This document shows, piece after piece, positions 62,639-64,000 of a DNA stretch of 64,000 bases. The position numbers and the translations under genes are program-made. The notes under the pieces were generated by a model that did no database searches, had not been told where the DNA came from, and saw nothing but the letters and a program-made list of their open reading frames with translations. Position 1 is the stretch's first letter. The number at the start of each line of letters is the position of its first letter. Origin of the DNA: Actinomadura sp. J1-007 (GTDB taxonomy: Bacteria; Actinomycetota; Actinomycetes; Streptosporangiales; Streptosporangiaceae); NCBI RefSeq assembly GCF_009793335.1, contig NZ_WING01000001.1, positions 372,001 to 436,000 on the forward strand, written 5' to 3'.

Positions 62639-64000
62639 GTGGCCAACAGCGGCCCCTTCGACATCGTGGTCCTAGGTGGTGGCAGCGGCGGGTACGCGTG
62701 CGCGCTGCGCGCGGCCGAGCTCGGCAAGTCGGTCGCGCTGGTCGAGCGCGACAAGCTCGGCGGCACGTGCCTCAACCGCGGCTGCATCCCGACCAAGGCC
62801 CTGCTGCACGCCGCCGAGATCGCCGACCAGTCCCGCGACGCGGCGGCGTTCGGCGTCAAGGTCGCCTACGAGGGCATCGACGTGGCGGGCGTCAACGCCT
62901 ACAAGGACAGGGTCGTCACGACGACCGTGAAGGGCCTGACCGGGCTGATCCGGTCCAAGGGCATCGAGGTGATCGAGGGCGACGGCCGGCTGGCCGGCCC
63001 GACGACCGTCGAGGTCACCGGCCCGGACGGGGCCCGCACCGTGGAGGGGCGGCACATCGTGCTCGCCACCGGGTCCGCGCCGCGGTCGCTGCCCGGCCTG
63101 GAGATCGACGGCGAGCGCGTGATCTCCAGCGATCACGCGCTCAAGCTGGAGCACGTCCCCGGCACGGTCGTCGTCCTCGGCGGCGGCGTGATCGGCGTCG
63201 AGTTCGCCAGCGTCTGGCGCTCGTTCGGCGCCGAGGTCACGATCGTCGAGGCGCTCCCGCACCTGCTGCCGCTGGAGGAGGAGTCGAGCTCCAAGCGGCT
63301 GGAGCGCGCGTTCCGCAAGCGCGGCATCAAGTACGAGCTCGGCACGCGGTTCGAGAGCGCCAAGCCGACGCAGGGCGGCGTCGCGGTCACCCTGGAGGGC
63401 GGCAAGACCATCGACGCCGAGCTGCTGCTCGTCGCGGTCGGCCGCGGCCCGGTCTCCGACGGGATCGGCCTCGCCGAGGCGGGCGTCGAGACCGAGCGCG
63501 GCTTCGTCAAGGTGGACGAGCTGTGCCGTACGAGCGTCCCCACCATCTCCGCCGTCGGCGACCTGATCCCGACCCCGCAGCTCGCCCACGTCGGCTTCGC
63601 CGAGGGCATCCTCGTCGCCGAACGGCTCGGCGGGCTCACCCCCGCCCCGATCGACTACGACGGCGTGCCCCGCATCACCTACTCCGACCCCGAGGTCGCG
63701 TCGGTCGGCATCACGACCGCCACCGCCCGGGAGCGCGGGTACGAGACCCACGAGGTCACCTACGACCTGGCCGGCAACCCCCGCAGCAAGATCCTGGGGA
63801 CGCAGGGCGAGGTCAAGGTGATCGCGGCCGTGGACGGACCCGTCCTCGGCATCCACATGGTCGGCGCGCGGGTCGGCGAGCTCATCGCGGAGGGCCAGCT
63901 CATCTACAACTGGGAGGCCCTGCCCGGCGAGGTCGCCCAGCTCATCCACCCCCACCCGACCCAGTCCGAGGCCGTCGGCGAGGCACACCTCGCGCTCGCC
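62639..64000 (+). CDS. lpd: dihydrolipoyl dehydrogenase, C-terminus cut by the window edge
   Basis: The first 454 residues of a FAD disulfide oxidoreductase. FAD site VVLGGGSGGYACALRAAE, redox disulfide GGTCLNRGCIPTKAL, NAD site VVLGGGVIGVEFASVW, and the dimer-interface HPHPTQSEAVGEAHLA with the catalytic His are present, so only a few residues are missing. E3 component of 2-oxo acid dehydrogenase complexes. GTG start with GGGAGAGGGAGCG upstream. A 2-oxo acid dehydrogenase E2 gene commonly follows, outside the window. Confidence 0.95.
   Translation, partial: MANSGPFDIVVLGGGSGGYACALRAAELGKSVALVERDKLGGTCLNRGCIPTKALLHAAEIADQSRDAAAFGVKVAYEGIDVAGVNAYKDRVVTTTVKGLTGLIRSKGIEVIEGDGRLAGPTTVEVTGPDGARTVEGRHIVLATGSAPRSLPGLEIDGERVISSDHALKLEHVPGTVVVLGGGVIGVEFASVWRSFGAEVTIVEALPHLLPLEEESSSKRLERAFRKRGIKYELGTRFESAKPTQGGVAVTLEGGKTIDAELLLVAVGRGPVSDGIGLAEAGVETERGFVKVDELCRTSVPTISAVGDLIPTPQLAHVGFAEGILVAERLGGLTPAPIDYDGVPRITYSDPEVASVGITTATARERGYETHEVTYDLAGNPRSKILGTQGEVKVIAAVDGPVLGIHMVGARVGELIAEGQLIYNWEALPGEVAQLIHPHPTQSEAVGEAHLALA

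Noticed and set aside
1..64000. Insertion sequences, prophage, integrons or attachment sites
   Set aside because: No transposase, integrase or phage structural protein is encoded and no terminal inverted repeats flanking such genes were seen.

Overview
The window is a GC-rich, densely packed stretch of actinobacterial chromosome with strong third-position GC bias. Gene content points to an Actinomadura-like member of the Thermomonosporaceae (an inference; no 16S gene is present). Many genes follow the order I recall for the conserved Mycobacterium tuberculosis block around Rv2182c-Rv2215: acyltransferase, SRPBCC protein, fadD, pimB, qcrCAB/ctaE, trpD, DEDD exonuclease/UvrC-like protein, NlpC/P60 protein, ctaCDF, PfkB kinase, ErpA, DUF3043, cobUS, leucyl aminopeptidase and lipoamide dehydrogenase. 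I found no rRNA, tRNA, insertion sequence, prophage or CRISPR array. This is core chromosome with lineage-specific insertions.

Layout. 1-3.9 kb: a leftward run of acyltransferase, MacS-like sensor kinase, NarL-type regulator, a TIGR04222 membrane protein with a Gly/Cys tail, and the start of a DUF692 enzyme. 4.2-12.6 kb: housekeeping genes (nuclease-fold protein, ROK kinase, DUF5304, SRPBCC, phosphoesterase, CutC, long-chain acyl-CoA synthetase, NAD-binding protein). 12.7-21.1 kb: secreted and redox cluster (DUF1996, DUF4142, NuoF-like flavoprotein with ferredoxin domain, ferric-reductase-like membrane protein, degenerate LytM/M23 protein, penicillin-binding protein). 22.4-30.0 kb: pimB, qcrB-qcrA-qcrC-ctaE, trpD. 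30.1-34.7 kb: AsnC-type regulator, rhomboid protease, DEDD/UvrC-like nuclease, NYN protein. 34.9-42.3 kb: cell-wall island (two NlpC/P60 proteins, one behind a c-di-AMP riboswitch, a CHAP protein, two metalloproteases, an L,D-transpeptidase). 42.4-45.3 kb: ctaC-ctaD-ctaF. 45.5-50.2 kb: cysteine desulfurase, TusA-like carrier, PfkB kinase, ErpA, NadA. 51.2-54.1 kb: PspA-PspAA-HtpX-PspAB envelope-stress module. 54.2-64 kb: DUF3043, aldo/keto reductase, DsbA-like protein, cobU-cobS, DUF1648/GntR pair, pepA, and lpd running off the right edge.

How it works together. The qcr and cta genes build the bc1-aa3 supercomplex. The desulfurase, TusA-like protein, ErpA and [4Fe-4S]-dependent NadA form a sulfur/Fe-S neighbourhood. 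The wall island pairs peptidoglycan hydrolases and a 3-3 crosslinking enzyme with second-messenger control.

Two properties matter to any reader. First, about fifteen reading frames are broken, and nearly every break is repaired by adding one base to a short G or C run. Essential qcrB is among them, so I treat these as probable sequence errors, not pseudogenes. Second, several genes are followed by short tandem arrays whose first unit includes the gene's own stop codon.
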